Shown: positions 1 to 5,177, counted from the stretch's first letter. The stretch is 6,636 bases of DNA from Flavobacterium sp. (GCA_030682755.1 JAUXNR010000847.1:1-6636), one strand, 5' to 3'. Numbers and translations: made by a program. Notes: a model not told the origin generated them from the sequence alone.

Positions 1-429
1 GATGTATTTCGAGTAGTAAGAAGTTTTCTCAAGATTGAAATTTTCAATTTTTTCAATGATTTGCTCAAAGGTTTTGTTTACTTCATTTAATTCAATCCGT
101 TTCGGAAAACCATTTCTGATATGTTTTGAAAGTTGAGTATATGCTTCAACAAACTTTTCTTCTGTTGTGAATGAAGAAGATGCACTGGCAACAATATTGT
201 AGCTCGAACTTCCATTTGGTCTTACATAGCCACTTTTCCATGAATGGAAAGTGTTCAACATATAATTGCATGCACCGCTTCCATACTGTCTGCTGTAAAA
301 CCTGGCGATTTTTGCGAACCTTTCAGAATCGCAATTAAAGAATGTATCATAGGCATACTTTCGGCTATCGAACTTACTAATTTCGGTTAGGAATAATTCG
401 TTGAATCCTTTTTCAATAATGTTCTTCAT
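1..429 (-). CDS. Unknown protein, third gene of cassette-like unit 2, 3' end outside the window
   Basis: An open frame of 143 codons starts with ATG at 429 and runs off the left edge without a stop, so the protein is truncated by the window, not necessarily in the genome. The start is set by an ATGA overlap: its ATG shares bases with the TGA of the nuclease-like gene before it, which implies translational coupling. The visible part is soluble-looking, with no signal peptide or membrane segment. It has aromatic and serine-rich stretches around residues 44-83 (FYSRQYGSG, RPNGSSSYN) and a more helical, charged part from about residue 84. I do not recognise the family. Its place as the third gene of a tightly packed operon suggests it works with the two upstream products, but no function can be assigned. 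Confidence 0.8.
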   Translation of the reverse strand, partial: MKNIIEKGFNELFLTEISKFDSRKYAYDTFFNCDSERFAKIARFYSRQYGSGACNYMLNTFHSWKSGYVRPNGSSSYNIVASASSSFTTEEKFVEAYTQLSKHIRNGFPKRIELNEVNKTFEQIIEKIENFNLEKTSYYSKYI

Positions 430-962
430 TTTCTGTAATAATAGAAAGCAATTCCCATTAAGGCAATTACAAGAGTTAGTAGAAGGTATATTTTGATATT
501 CTTGTCTGAAAAAAGGTTATCAGTATTAGACTGATTAAGGTTTGATGATTCATGAGCCATTGGGGGTTTGCTTGAGAATTCCTTTTGAGCGGTCAAATAC
601 TCCTGCATTCTAGCGAATGGATATTTAGTATATGTAACTGCATGTCCAGTCTGAACCATGAGTTTATTTATGTCTGTGCCATTGAGAAAAACGTAACAAA
701 GTTTTCGTTTGTAAAAATCAATTGTGTCGTAATTGCTATCCGTAACAATTTGAACGTATTTCTGATTTATCAGGCTGTCCAAGAAAATCGTGGCTTCATG
801 TCCACCTATTTCGTTTGTTTCTGGTGCGTTAATGCCAATAAGTCTGTAACTTAAACCTGTTGAGTCTTTGAAAGTATCCCCGTCAACAATCTTTGTAACT
901 AAAGCTGTCTGTGCCGAAAGAGGAATTGGAATTAGAATGAAGAGTAAGTATAATAGTCTCAT
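426..962 (-). CDS. Staphylococcal-nuclease-like (SNase/TNase) protein with signal peptide and C-terminal membrane anchor
   Basis: The 178-residue product starts with a short signal peptide (residues 1-18, ending SAQ), so it is exported. Residues 20-130 match the SNase fold: VDGDTF at 26-31, YRLIGINAPE at 39-48, and DFYKRKLCYVF at 82-92. By alignment with Staphylococcus nuclease, D29, R40, E48 and R86 correspond to catalytic or metal-site Asp21, Arg35, Glu43 and Arg87, and T30 to Thr22. The counterpart of the calcium ligand Asp40 is N45, which may change metal use. A polar linker (130-155) leads to one hydrophobic segment (about 157-176) and a final RK, so the nuclease domain would sit outside the inner membrane on a C-terminal anchor. 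The family cleaves DNA or RNA phosphodiester bonds. Its ATG overlaps the stop of the DUF6804-like gene by four bases and its stop overlaps the next ATG, so the three genes are one operon. Confidence 0.87.
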   Translation of the reverse strand: MRLLYLLFILIPIPLSAQTALVTKIVDGDTFKDSTGLSYRLIGINAPETNEIGGHEATIFLDSLINQKYVQIVTDSNYDTIDFYKRKLCYVFLNGTDINKLMVQTGHAVTYTKYPFARMQEYLTAQKEFSSKPPMAHESSNLNQSNTDNLFSDKNIKIYLLLTLVIALMGIAFYYYRK

Positions 963-1285
963 GCTTCTTTCTGTTTTATGTTGTTCGTCCAGTCAAAGTA
1001 TATGGTTACTAAAGTTATTGCTGCAACAGTCCAATCAATAAGGTGCCAAGTTTCTTTTTGAAACCAAAAGGGTTTAAATGGATTAAACAAAACCCCAACA
1101 ATGGAAAAGTAAATCACAACTCCGATTTGCTTTCGGTCGAATGACTTGTATGCGAAATACAATGAAGTTGCAAAAACTGTCCAGCGAACAAAGGAGTAAA
1201 AACTGAACTGCTGTTTTGTAGTCGCTGCAATTATGAGAACTGCAATTGTCCCCAGTTTTAAAAGTATGTCAGTTAGTTTGCTCAT
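959..1285 (-). CDS. Small DUF6804-like membrane protein, first gene of cassette-like unit 2
   Basis: I start this gene at the ATG at 1285 (MSKLTDILLK, 108 residues). The longer frame from 1420 would translate through the attC-like palindrome and give an unlikely Cys/Arg-rich N-terminus. The protein has about four hydrophobic segments (roughly 7-21, 29-47, 52-67 and 80-97) and almost no soluble part. The stretch FNPFKPFWFQKETWHLID (67-84) and the following hydrophobic segment resemble the conserved region I recall for DUF6804 proteins, which are small inner-membrane proteins of unknown function. No enzymatic motif is visible. The start lies about 50 bases after the GTTACC core opening unit 2, with no promoter of its own in that gap, so expression probably depends on read-through from upstream. 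Its TGA overlaps the next ATG (959-962). Confidence 0.8.
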   Translation of the reverse strand: MSKLTDILLKLGTIAVLIIAATTKQQFSFYSFVRWTVFATSLYFAYKSFDRKQIGVVIYFSIVGVLFNPFKPFWFQKETWHLIDWTVAAITLVTIYFDWTNNIKQKEA

Positions 1286-1330
1286 TCTTAATGTCCGTTT
1301 GTGTTTGCAGGGTCGTCTTTTAGCATGACC

Positions 1331-1463
1331 GGTAACGTTTTCGGGCTTTGCGTTCGGGCGGGTTTCGGAGCACAAAACTGTCAACCAGCACTGAATTTGA
1401 ATAGAAGCACAAAGCTTCAAGTTTGCACGTCACCCCGGCTGACGCAAAACCCGTGTTACCAGC
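1331..1463 (-). other. attC-like recombination site: large imperfect palindrome closing cassette-like unit 1
   Basis: On the minus strand the element runs from GCTGGTAAC (1463-1455) to GTTACC (1336-1331). The outer boxes GGTAAC/GTTACC pair over 6 bp. Spacers of 2 bases (1453-1454) and 6 bases (1337-1342) follow. A second stem then pairs GGGTTTTGCG (1452-1443) with CGCAAAGCCC (1352-1343), ten pairs including one G-T. Further in, the arms stay roughly complementary (GTGCAAACT against AGTTTTGTGC), with a small hairpin near the centre (GAAGC/GCTTC around ACAAA). Short outer box, unpaired spacer, longer inner box and a long variable terminal part match the plan of integron attC sites. The core GTTACC differs from the usual GTTRRRY. 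The start lies six bases past the stop of the unit 1 gene. I recall similar sequences between genes in other Bacteroidota, which I could not verify. Confidence 0.8.
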
Positions 1464-2557
1464 AGATTTTATTCTATTTCTACGTTCAAATAATCAAATT
1501 CGAGTTTTAAATTTTGTTTTAAAAAGTCAATGTATTTTTTGTCATTGTCGGTAGTCGGATTTTGTCCAACCACAATGTGTTTTTTTGGTCTTTTGTCTGC
1601 GTCGTTTAGCGAATAAAGTAAAATTTGTCCTAATGCTTCTTTTATACATTCAGAAGCGTAGGACGAGGATTTAACTTCGTAAAACCCAATGTAATTCGGT
1701 TGAGTTAGTTTTATGTCAACGTAGTTTTCTTCAAGAATTACATTGTCTTTTCCGTATTTGTCTGAAAGTAATTTCACTAATGCTTCCTGAATTTTATTAT
1801 GCTTTTGTTCAGCAACATAGGAACGAGTTACTGTTCTTGTTTGCGTTGTTGTATTTCGTCCGTTTGCAGCTCGTCTTGTTGTTCTTCTTTGTCTTTTTCG
1901 TGTTGTCGAACCGACAATTTCATTTTTGTCTTCGTTGTCGCCAAATTGGTCGTAAAGCTGTCGCATAAACGCATACACATTCAAGTGTGCAGGTTTGTTT
2001 AACATCATTACATTTTGAATTTCAGAAATTGTCGTGTGTCGGTCAGTTTTTAAACCAAAATGGTTTGCTATTTTGAATAAAACGTCACGTTTGTAAATTG
2101 GAATAAGTCTTTCGTTAGAATATAAAAAGGCAACTTTCCATTTAAACAAATCCGGCAGAAGTATCTTATCTATTTCAGCAAATTTTCCAACTTCGGAAAG
2201 TTGTATGATTTTAATTACGTCACGTTTTGTGTTTTCAAATGCTGTTTTTCTATTGTCGCCATAACCTTGTAACCAAGAGTAATGGTTGTCATTTTTGTAG
2301 TTTTTTGGTCTCTTTGTTGGGTCTTTTCGTTCGTAAATACCAAACTTAATAGAAGTCATTCCTTTAATGCTTCCCAACATTCTTGTTTTTGTTTCGACCC
2401 ATTGACAAAATGTGTCCTTGTTTCCAAGTCCAACATATTCTTGCAAAGTCAGATTATGAACATTTTCAATTGTCCACCTATCCAAAAATTCGTCAAGAAG
2501 TTCTTTAAGTTCGTCTGTTGTCATTGTTTACGAGTGTCGTTTTAAATTTGCTGGTAA
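1336..2557 (-). mobile_element. Cassette-like unit 1: one nuclease gene plus its attC-like site
   Basis: The unit lies between two GTTACC cores on the minus strand: one at 2558-2553 next to the integrase gene, the other at 1336-1331 at the end of the palindrome. It is about 1.22 kb with one gene in the same direction as the cassette promoter. The first bases (AAATTTGCTGGTAAC on the + strand, 2544-2558) form an inverted repeat of 14/15 with the bases opening the palindrome (GTTACCAGCAGATTT, 1455-1469). If the unit is excised as a circle between the G and TT of each core, these arms come together as one perfectly paired outer box, as in integron cassettes. The exact cleavage position is assumed by analogy with attC sites. 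Confidence 0.72.
1469..2524 (-). CDS. PD-(D/E)XK nuclease-like protein, possible restriction/defence endonuclease
   Basis: The 351-residue product has two parts joined by a very basic linker (about 205-232, with RKRQRRTTRR at 209-218). The C-terminal part (about 236-351) carries the core of a PD-(D/E)XK nuclease: D270 in YVDIK, E283 and K285 in YEVKSSS, and Q300 in the next helix (EALGQILLYSL). This is the usual D...ExK...Q pattern for Mg-dependent DNA cleavage. The N-terminal part (about 10-175, with LTLQEYVGLGNKDTF and KFGIYERKD) looks like the N-terminal domain I recall from some McrB-like restriction ATPases; that link is tentative. There is no ATPase motif, signal peptide or membrane segment, so it should act in the cytoplasm on DNA. 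A stand-alone modification-dependent restriction enzyme would fit, but specificity is not visible. It is the first gene after the proposed promoter and attachment site, about 27 bases beyond the core. The T-rich + strand sets it apart from the integrase gene next to it. Confidence 0.83.
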   Translation of the reverse strand: MTTDELKELLDEFLDRWTIENVHNLTLQEYVGLGNKDTFCQWVETKTRMLGSIKGMTSIKFGIYERKDPTKRPKNYKNDNHYSWLQGYGDNRKTAFENTKRDVIKIIQLSEVGKFAEIDKILLPDLFKWKVAFLYSNERLIPIYKRDVLFKIANHFGLKTDRHTTISEIQNVMMLNKPAHLNVYAFMRQLYDQFGDNEDKNEIVGSTTRKRQRRTTRRAANGRNTTTQTRTVTRSYVAEQKHNKIQEALVKLLSDKYGKDNVILEENYVDIKLTQPNYIGFYEVKSSSYASECIKEALGQILLYSLNDADKRPKKHIVVGQNPTTDNDKKYIDFLKQNLKLEFDYLNVEIE

Positions 2558-2558
2558 C
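2550..2558 (-). other. attI-like core site (GTTACCAGC on the minus strand)
   Basis: This nine-base sequence lies 47 bases after the integrase stop and 26 bases before the first cassette gene. It shares GTTACC with the far end of the attC-like palindrome, and the nine bases are the exact reverse complement of GCTGGTAAC opening that palindrome. Unlike the palindrome it has no large inverted repeat around it, only a small ACTAGT palindrome next to it (2557-2562). This fits a simple integration site beside the recombinase gene. Base composition changes here. The extent of any recombinase-binding region is unknown; only the core is called. Confidence 0.65.
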
Positions 2559-2571
2559 TAGTAAATATCAT

Positions 2572-2603
2572 CAAATATATACAACTTTTTCATCCTTTTC
2601 AAA
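2572..2603 (-). promoter_or_regulatory. Cassette promoter (Pc-like) between the integrase gene and the attI-like core
   Basis: Reading the minus strand, TTTG (2603-2600) is followed by 20 bases and then TATATTTG (2579-2572). This fits the Bacteroidota promoter pattern TTTG, about 19-21 bases, TAnnTTTG. Transcription would start near 2565, just before the GTTACCAGC core, leaving a leader of about 40 bases before the nuclease gene. It points into the cassettes, as the Pc promoter of an integron does. The upstream box begins two bases after the integrase stop codon. Confidence 0.72.
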
Positions 2604-2605
2604 AA

Positions 2606-4333
2606 TTAATCAAGTTTTTTCTTATGATTTTCATCAGCCAAACGGTCTAGCGGACTCACAATCTTATTCACAGCACTCGCACTAACATGTGTGTAAACTG
2701 TAGTCGTTTTAATACTCGCATGACCCAAAAACTTTTGGATATAACGTATATCAGTACCATTCTCCAACAAATGCGTAGCAAAACTATGCCGTAACGTATG
2801 AACTGTTGCTTTCTTCTCCAACCCCGATTTCTTCAAAGCATCCCGCATAACCGCCTGAACACTACCCACACTATAAGGCTCGCCTGCAAATTGCCCTTCA
2901 AAAACATACTTTTTAGTCTGATACAAACTGCGATAATACTCCAACGAACTTACAATAGAATAAGGCAACATCACCATCCTGTCCTTCTTGCCTTTTGCAT
3001 TGCGAATGTGAATTTTATGCTCCAAAAACAAAATATCCCGCCATTCTAACGTCACAATTTCACTAACCCGCAATCCCGCACCATAGCCAATCAATAAAAG
3101 CAATTTATGTTTAGGATTATCAACCACCCTAAAAATCTGTAAACACTCCTCCATCGTCAAAACCGTTGGAAGCTTCTTCTCCTTTTTAGGTCGAGGCAAC
3201 TTCAACTCATAGCCCGGAATATGCAAAACCTGCTGATAATAAAACAACAAAGCATTCACCATCGAATGTCCCGATGCCGCACTCAAACCACGTTCCATCA
3301 ACGACGATAAATATTTAACCGTCTCTTGATAACTAATTTCTTTTGGATCCCGATACCCATGATCCCGCAAATACTGCAAAAAACTATGCGAATACGTTCG
3401 CAAAGTCGAACTACTATAATTCAAAGCCAACAACATATCCACCATGCCCGAAACAAACCCATGAGCCGCCTCAGGAACCTGCTCAAACAAACGCGACTTT
3501 GTCAAACTCAAATCCAATTGCTTCCGATTAACCACATTTCGCTTGTGCAAATAACCCTCCGGCAATTCCGAAGCAATCAAAATCCGATTCGGTTCAAAAT
3601 GCAACAACAAAGCCTCATAAACCTGCGGCGTAGCAGGCAACAAATAACACGACCTAATCTTGCTATAGCGAACCATCGACAAACGCTTCACCTTCTCCCG
3701 AACCACCAAAATATCCGGAACATAAACCTCCATCCATTTTGAATCTTCAGGATGCACCCTCAAAACAATAGATTTACCCTCAAAAACAATCTCTTTTTCC
3801 AAATAATCTTCCGGAAAAAAGTCAGTAACTTCAAAAATTTCCTCAAGAGCTATTTTTACTTTCGGATGTCGCATGGCCATATATACCTTATAACCCGAAT
3901 GCCAATAAACACCTTTGATCAACTTTAACTGATTGACCACCTTTTGAACATACCGAATCTTAAAAACCCAATATTTCCCTAAATTGGGTAATAATTCTAA
4001 CCGCAACTTTTGTGCTAACGAAGTGTCACTCGTTATATGGTCAGGGCTGTTTGAAGAAATATTCAAACCTAACTGACGTTCGCTTTTGGCTATGGGTGGA
4101 AGGTCACGGCTACACTCTTCGCCGGCCACCGGTTGGGCTACAATTAAATTGGGAAATAACTTTTTTAAAACACCATAATCCTCCTTAGAATAAGCAATAT
4201 ACCAACAACGATGCGTCTTGCTATAAACCGCACCAATGCCCTTCAATTGCTGCTGCACAGAATAATCCCGTTCAAAAAACAAACCTATTCGATAAGCACC
4301 CCTATGAAAAATCTTCCTAACAACTAATTCCAT
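2606..4333 (-). CDS. Tyrosine recombinase (integrase) with three-module N-terminal extension; proposed cassette recombinase
   Basis: The 575-residue protein ends in a full tyrosine-recombinase catalytic domain (about 385-565). It has R422 in GLRVSE, a lysine in the KGKKDR turn (447-452), H512 and R515 in HTLRHSF, H538 in LGHASIKTT and the nucleophile Y547 in VYTHVS. A SAM-like core-binding domain precedes it (about 288-375). Residues 1-270 are extra compared with XerC/D (about 300 residues). They hold three related segments (about 3-62, 119-166, 180-247), each with a beta strand, a basic helix and a W/Y-rich turn such as SKTHRCWYIAYSKE or YWHSGYKVYMAM, possibly HARP-like DNA-binding modules. 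The distance from KGKKDR to HTLR is Xer-like (about 60 residues); canonical IntI proteins have roughly 50 more there, including the attC-contacting helix. The final SPLDRL does recall IntI. It would cut and rejoin DNA at the neighbouring GTTACC cores. No clear promoter was found upstream. The ATG at 4333 has no obvious Shine-Dalgarno, which is usual in this phylum. Confidence 0.92.
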   Translation of the reverse strand: MELVVRKIFHRGAYRIGLFFERDYSVQQQLKGIGAVYSKTHRCWYIAYSKEDYGVLKKLFPNLIVAQPVAGEECSRDLPPIAKSERQLGLNISSNSPDHITSDTSLAQKLRLELLPNLGKYWVFKIRYVQKVVNQLKLIKGVYWHSGYKVYMAMRHPKVKIALEEIFEVTDFFPEDYLEKEIVFEGKSIVLRVHPEDSKWMEVYVPDILVVREKVKRLSMVRYSKIRSCYLLPATPQVYEALLLHFEPNRILIASELPEGYLHKRNVVNRKQLDLSLTKSRLFEQVPEAAHGFVSGMVDMLLALNYSSSTLRTYSHSFLQYLRDHGYRDPKEISYQETVKYLSSLMERGLSAASGHSMVNALLFYYQQVLHIPGYELKLPRPKKEKKLPTVLTMEECLQIFRVVDNPKHKLLLLIGYGAGLRVSEIVTLEWRDILFLEHKIHIRNAKGKKDRMVMLPYSIVSSLEYYRSLYQTKKYVFEGQFAGEPYSVGSVQAVMRDALKKSGLEKKATVHTLRHSFATHLLENGTDIRYIQKFLGHASIKTTTVYTHVSASAVNKIVSPLDRLADENHKKKLD

Positions 4334-4545
4334 CTGGCGAATAATTAAAAAACTAAAATAATAAAAATCAAATAACTAACAAAAACCTTCAACCCAAATT
4401 TTTTCATCAAAAAACAAACAAATAATAAAATTAAAAGAATCAAATAACAAAAAAACAAATAACCCAAAACAACCAAATAATCAAAAAAACTAAAGAACTA
4501 AAAAAAATAAAAAATCAATCAACCAAAATCCCCAAAGCAATTCCA
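4334..4545. other. A/C-rich, nearly G-free intergenic tract upstream of the integrase gene
   Basis: This stretch has almost no G on the + strand; bases 4441-4500, for instance, hold 41 A, 12 C, 6 T and 1 G. It is the leader of the integrase gene on the minus strand, yet I find no TTTG/TAnnTTTG promoter in that direction. No frame looks coding and no convincing hairpin terminator is visible. It shows in extreme form the strand skew that affects the window from about 2560 to the right edge. Confidence 0.7.
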
Positions 4546-4560
4546 CAAAGCCATTCACGC

Positions 4561-4682
4561 CTCGTCTCCCCCTCCTTCTTGTCCCGTCCGAAGGCGGATG
4601 GAGGAGGCCGGGGAGAGGTCCACCCTGTCATTGCGAGCAACGTCGAAGACGAGATAGCAACCTCCTGCAAAGCAGGCAGTAA
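4561..4682. repeat. REP-like palindromic intergenic element
   Basis: This G+C-rich island sits in A/C-rich surroundings. Its first half is a hairpin with outer arms TCTCCCC (4565-4571) and GGGGAGA (4610-4616), inner CTCC/GGAG pairing and a small TCCG-aagg-CGGA stem. The second half starts with TGTCATTGCGAGC (4626-4638) and ends in a CCTGC-aaa-GCAGG hairpin (4663-4675). I recognise the TGTCATTGCGAGC...AGCAA...CTCCTGC wording as a dispersed non-coding repeat seen in many bacterial genomes, from memory only. Frames through it are not genes. Confidence 0.75.
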
Positions 4683-4718
4683 AAACCCCCAACTGAAAAC
4701 CAAATAACAACAAACGTC

Positions 4719-4782
4719 CTGATTTTGCTTCTGCTAGCCAGACTGGGCCTGCCTACCGTTAGGTAGGGCAAACAAAATCAGG
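4719..4782. repeat. 64-bp inverted repeat with nested palindrome
   Basis: The ends are a perfect 10-bp inverted repeat, CCTGATTTTG (4719-4728) and CAAAATCAGG (4773-4782), with partial complementarity just inside. Nested in the right half is CCTACC-gtta-GGTAGG (4752-4767), a 6-bp stem with a 4-base loop. It is more GC-rich than its surroundings. It could be a second REP-like element or a very small non-autonomous insertion. No target duplication is obvious. Confidence 0.7.
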
Positions 4783-4788
4783 CAGCAA

Positions 4789-4816
4789 CCCGCAACCCGT
4801 AACCCGCAACTCGCAA
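4789..4816 (+). repeat. 7-bp tandem microrepeat (CCCGCAA), four units
   Basis: Four consecutive heptamers read CCCGCAA, CCCGTAA, CCCGCAA, CTCGCAA. The array directly follows the 64-bp inverted repeat and precedes the 21-bp repeats, whose period is three times seven. No function is suggested. Confidence 0.8.
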
Positions 4817-4825
4817 TTCACCCCC

Positions 4826-5055
4826 AAGCCAACCAATCCCCTCTCAAGCCAACCCAATTCGCTCACAAGCCCAATCAATTCGCTCCAAAGCCCATCCAAT
4901 TCGCTCCAAAGCCCATCCAATTCGCTTACAAGCCCATCCAATTCGCTTTCAAGCCCAAGCGATTCGCTTTCAAGCCCAATCAATTCGCTCCAAAGCCCAA
5001 TCGATTCGCAGCAAAGCCCATTCAATTCGCTCCCAAGCCTCCCCAATTCGTACCA
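4826..5055. repeat. 21-bp minisatellite, about eleven units
   Basis: Units begin (AAG phase) at 4826, 4846, 4867, 4888, 4909, 4930, 4951, 4972, 4993, 5014 and 5035. All are 21 bp except the first, which is 20. The typical unit is AAGCCCATCCAATTCGCTCC plus one base. AAGCC and ATTCGC are the best conserved parts; the positions just after AAGCCC vary most. Since 21 is a multiple of three, several frames stay open. On the minus strand one frame gives a heptapeptide repeat (ELDGLWS and variants) in a 111-codon GTG-start frame at 4759-5094. I do not annotate that as a gene because no ATG start or promoter supports it. Confidence 0.9.
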
Positions 5056-5155
5056 AACACCACCATTTTTCACCCTGTTCCTCCCAAAAAACACCTCATA
5101 AAACCCTAAAATTGACCCGTTTAACCCAATTTCTTAAGAAAAATAATCATAAAAA

Positions 5156-5177
5156 TAAACACCATACATCGTGTTTA
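5156..5177. promoter_or_regulatory. Short inverted repeat, possible protein-binding site upstream of the 305-residue gene
   Basis: TAAACAC (5156-5162) and GTGTTTA (5171-5177) are perfect 7-bp arms around an 8-base spacer. The size fits a dimeric regulator site or the core of a tyrosine-recombinase site; too few bases pair for a terminator. It lies in A/T-rich DNA about 130 bp before the promoter. A 10-bp perfect palindrome, TTCTTAAGAA, lies just upstream (5131-5140). A chance match is possible. Confidence 0.35.

Larger units (their letters stand above)
1..1335 (-). mobile_element. Cassette-like unit 2 (partial): three-gene operon after the second core site
   Basis: On the minus strand this unit begins inside the GTTACC core at 1336-1331 and continues past the left edge. 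It contains a 50-base leader and three genes joined by two ATGA overlaps: DUF6804-like membrane protein, SNase-like exported nuclease, and an unknown protein. No attC-like palindrome separates the three genes, so they would move as one block. Its own terminal palindrome is not in the window. By the logic of unit 1, that palindrome should open with the complement of this unit's start, about GCATGACCGGTAAC on the minus strand. Multi-gene cassettes are less common than single-gene ones in classical integrons. The right boundary is well supported; the mobile nature is inferred. Confidence 0.6.

Noticed and set aside
1286..1420. N-terminal extension of the DUF6804-like gene to an ATG at 1420
   Set aside because: It would read through the attC-like palindrome and gives a Cys/Arg-rich sequence unlike the rest of the protein; the ATG at 1285 gives a normal small membrane protein.
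1331..1463. Simple rho-independent terminator of the nuclease gene
   Set aside because: No T tract follows, the element is about 130 bp, and its outer box matches the unit's own start and the core beside the integrase, which a terminator would not explain.
1301..1510. 69-codon plus-strand open frame over the palindrome
   Set aside because: It spans the attC-like site and the end of the nuclease gene on the other strand; the palindrome explains the open frame.
3326..3742. 138-codon plus-strand frame and the overlapping 62-codon frame
   Set aside because: Both lie antisense within the conserved recombinase gene; the A/C-rich + strand keeps several frames open.
2606..4333. Canonical IntI integron integrase
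   Set aside because: The IntI-specific insertion between the catalytic lysine and HTLR is absent and the protein is far longer at its N-terminus, so only a functional analogy is claimed.
4515..4703. 62-codon minus-strand open frame
   Set aside because: It translates the REP-like palindromic element and has no promoter or family resemblance; such frames are common by-products of this repeat type.
4826..5055. CRISPR array
   Set aside because: Units are directly tandem at 21 bp with no unique spacers and no cas genes nearby.
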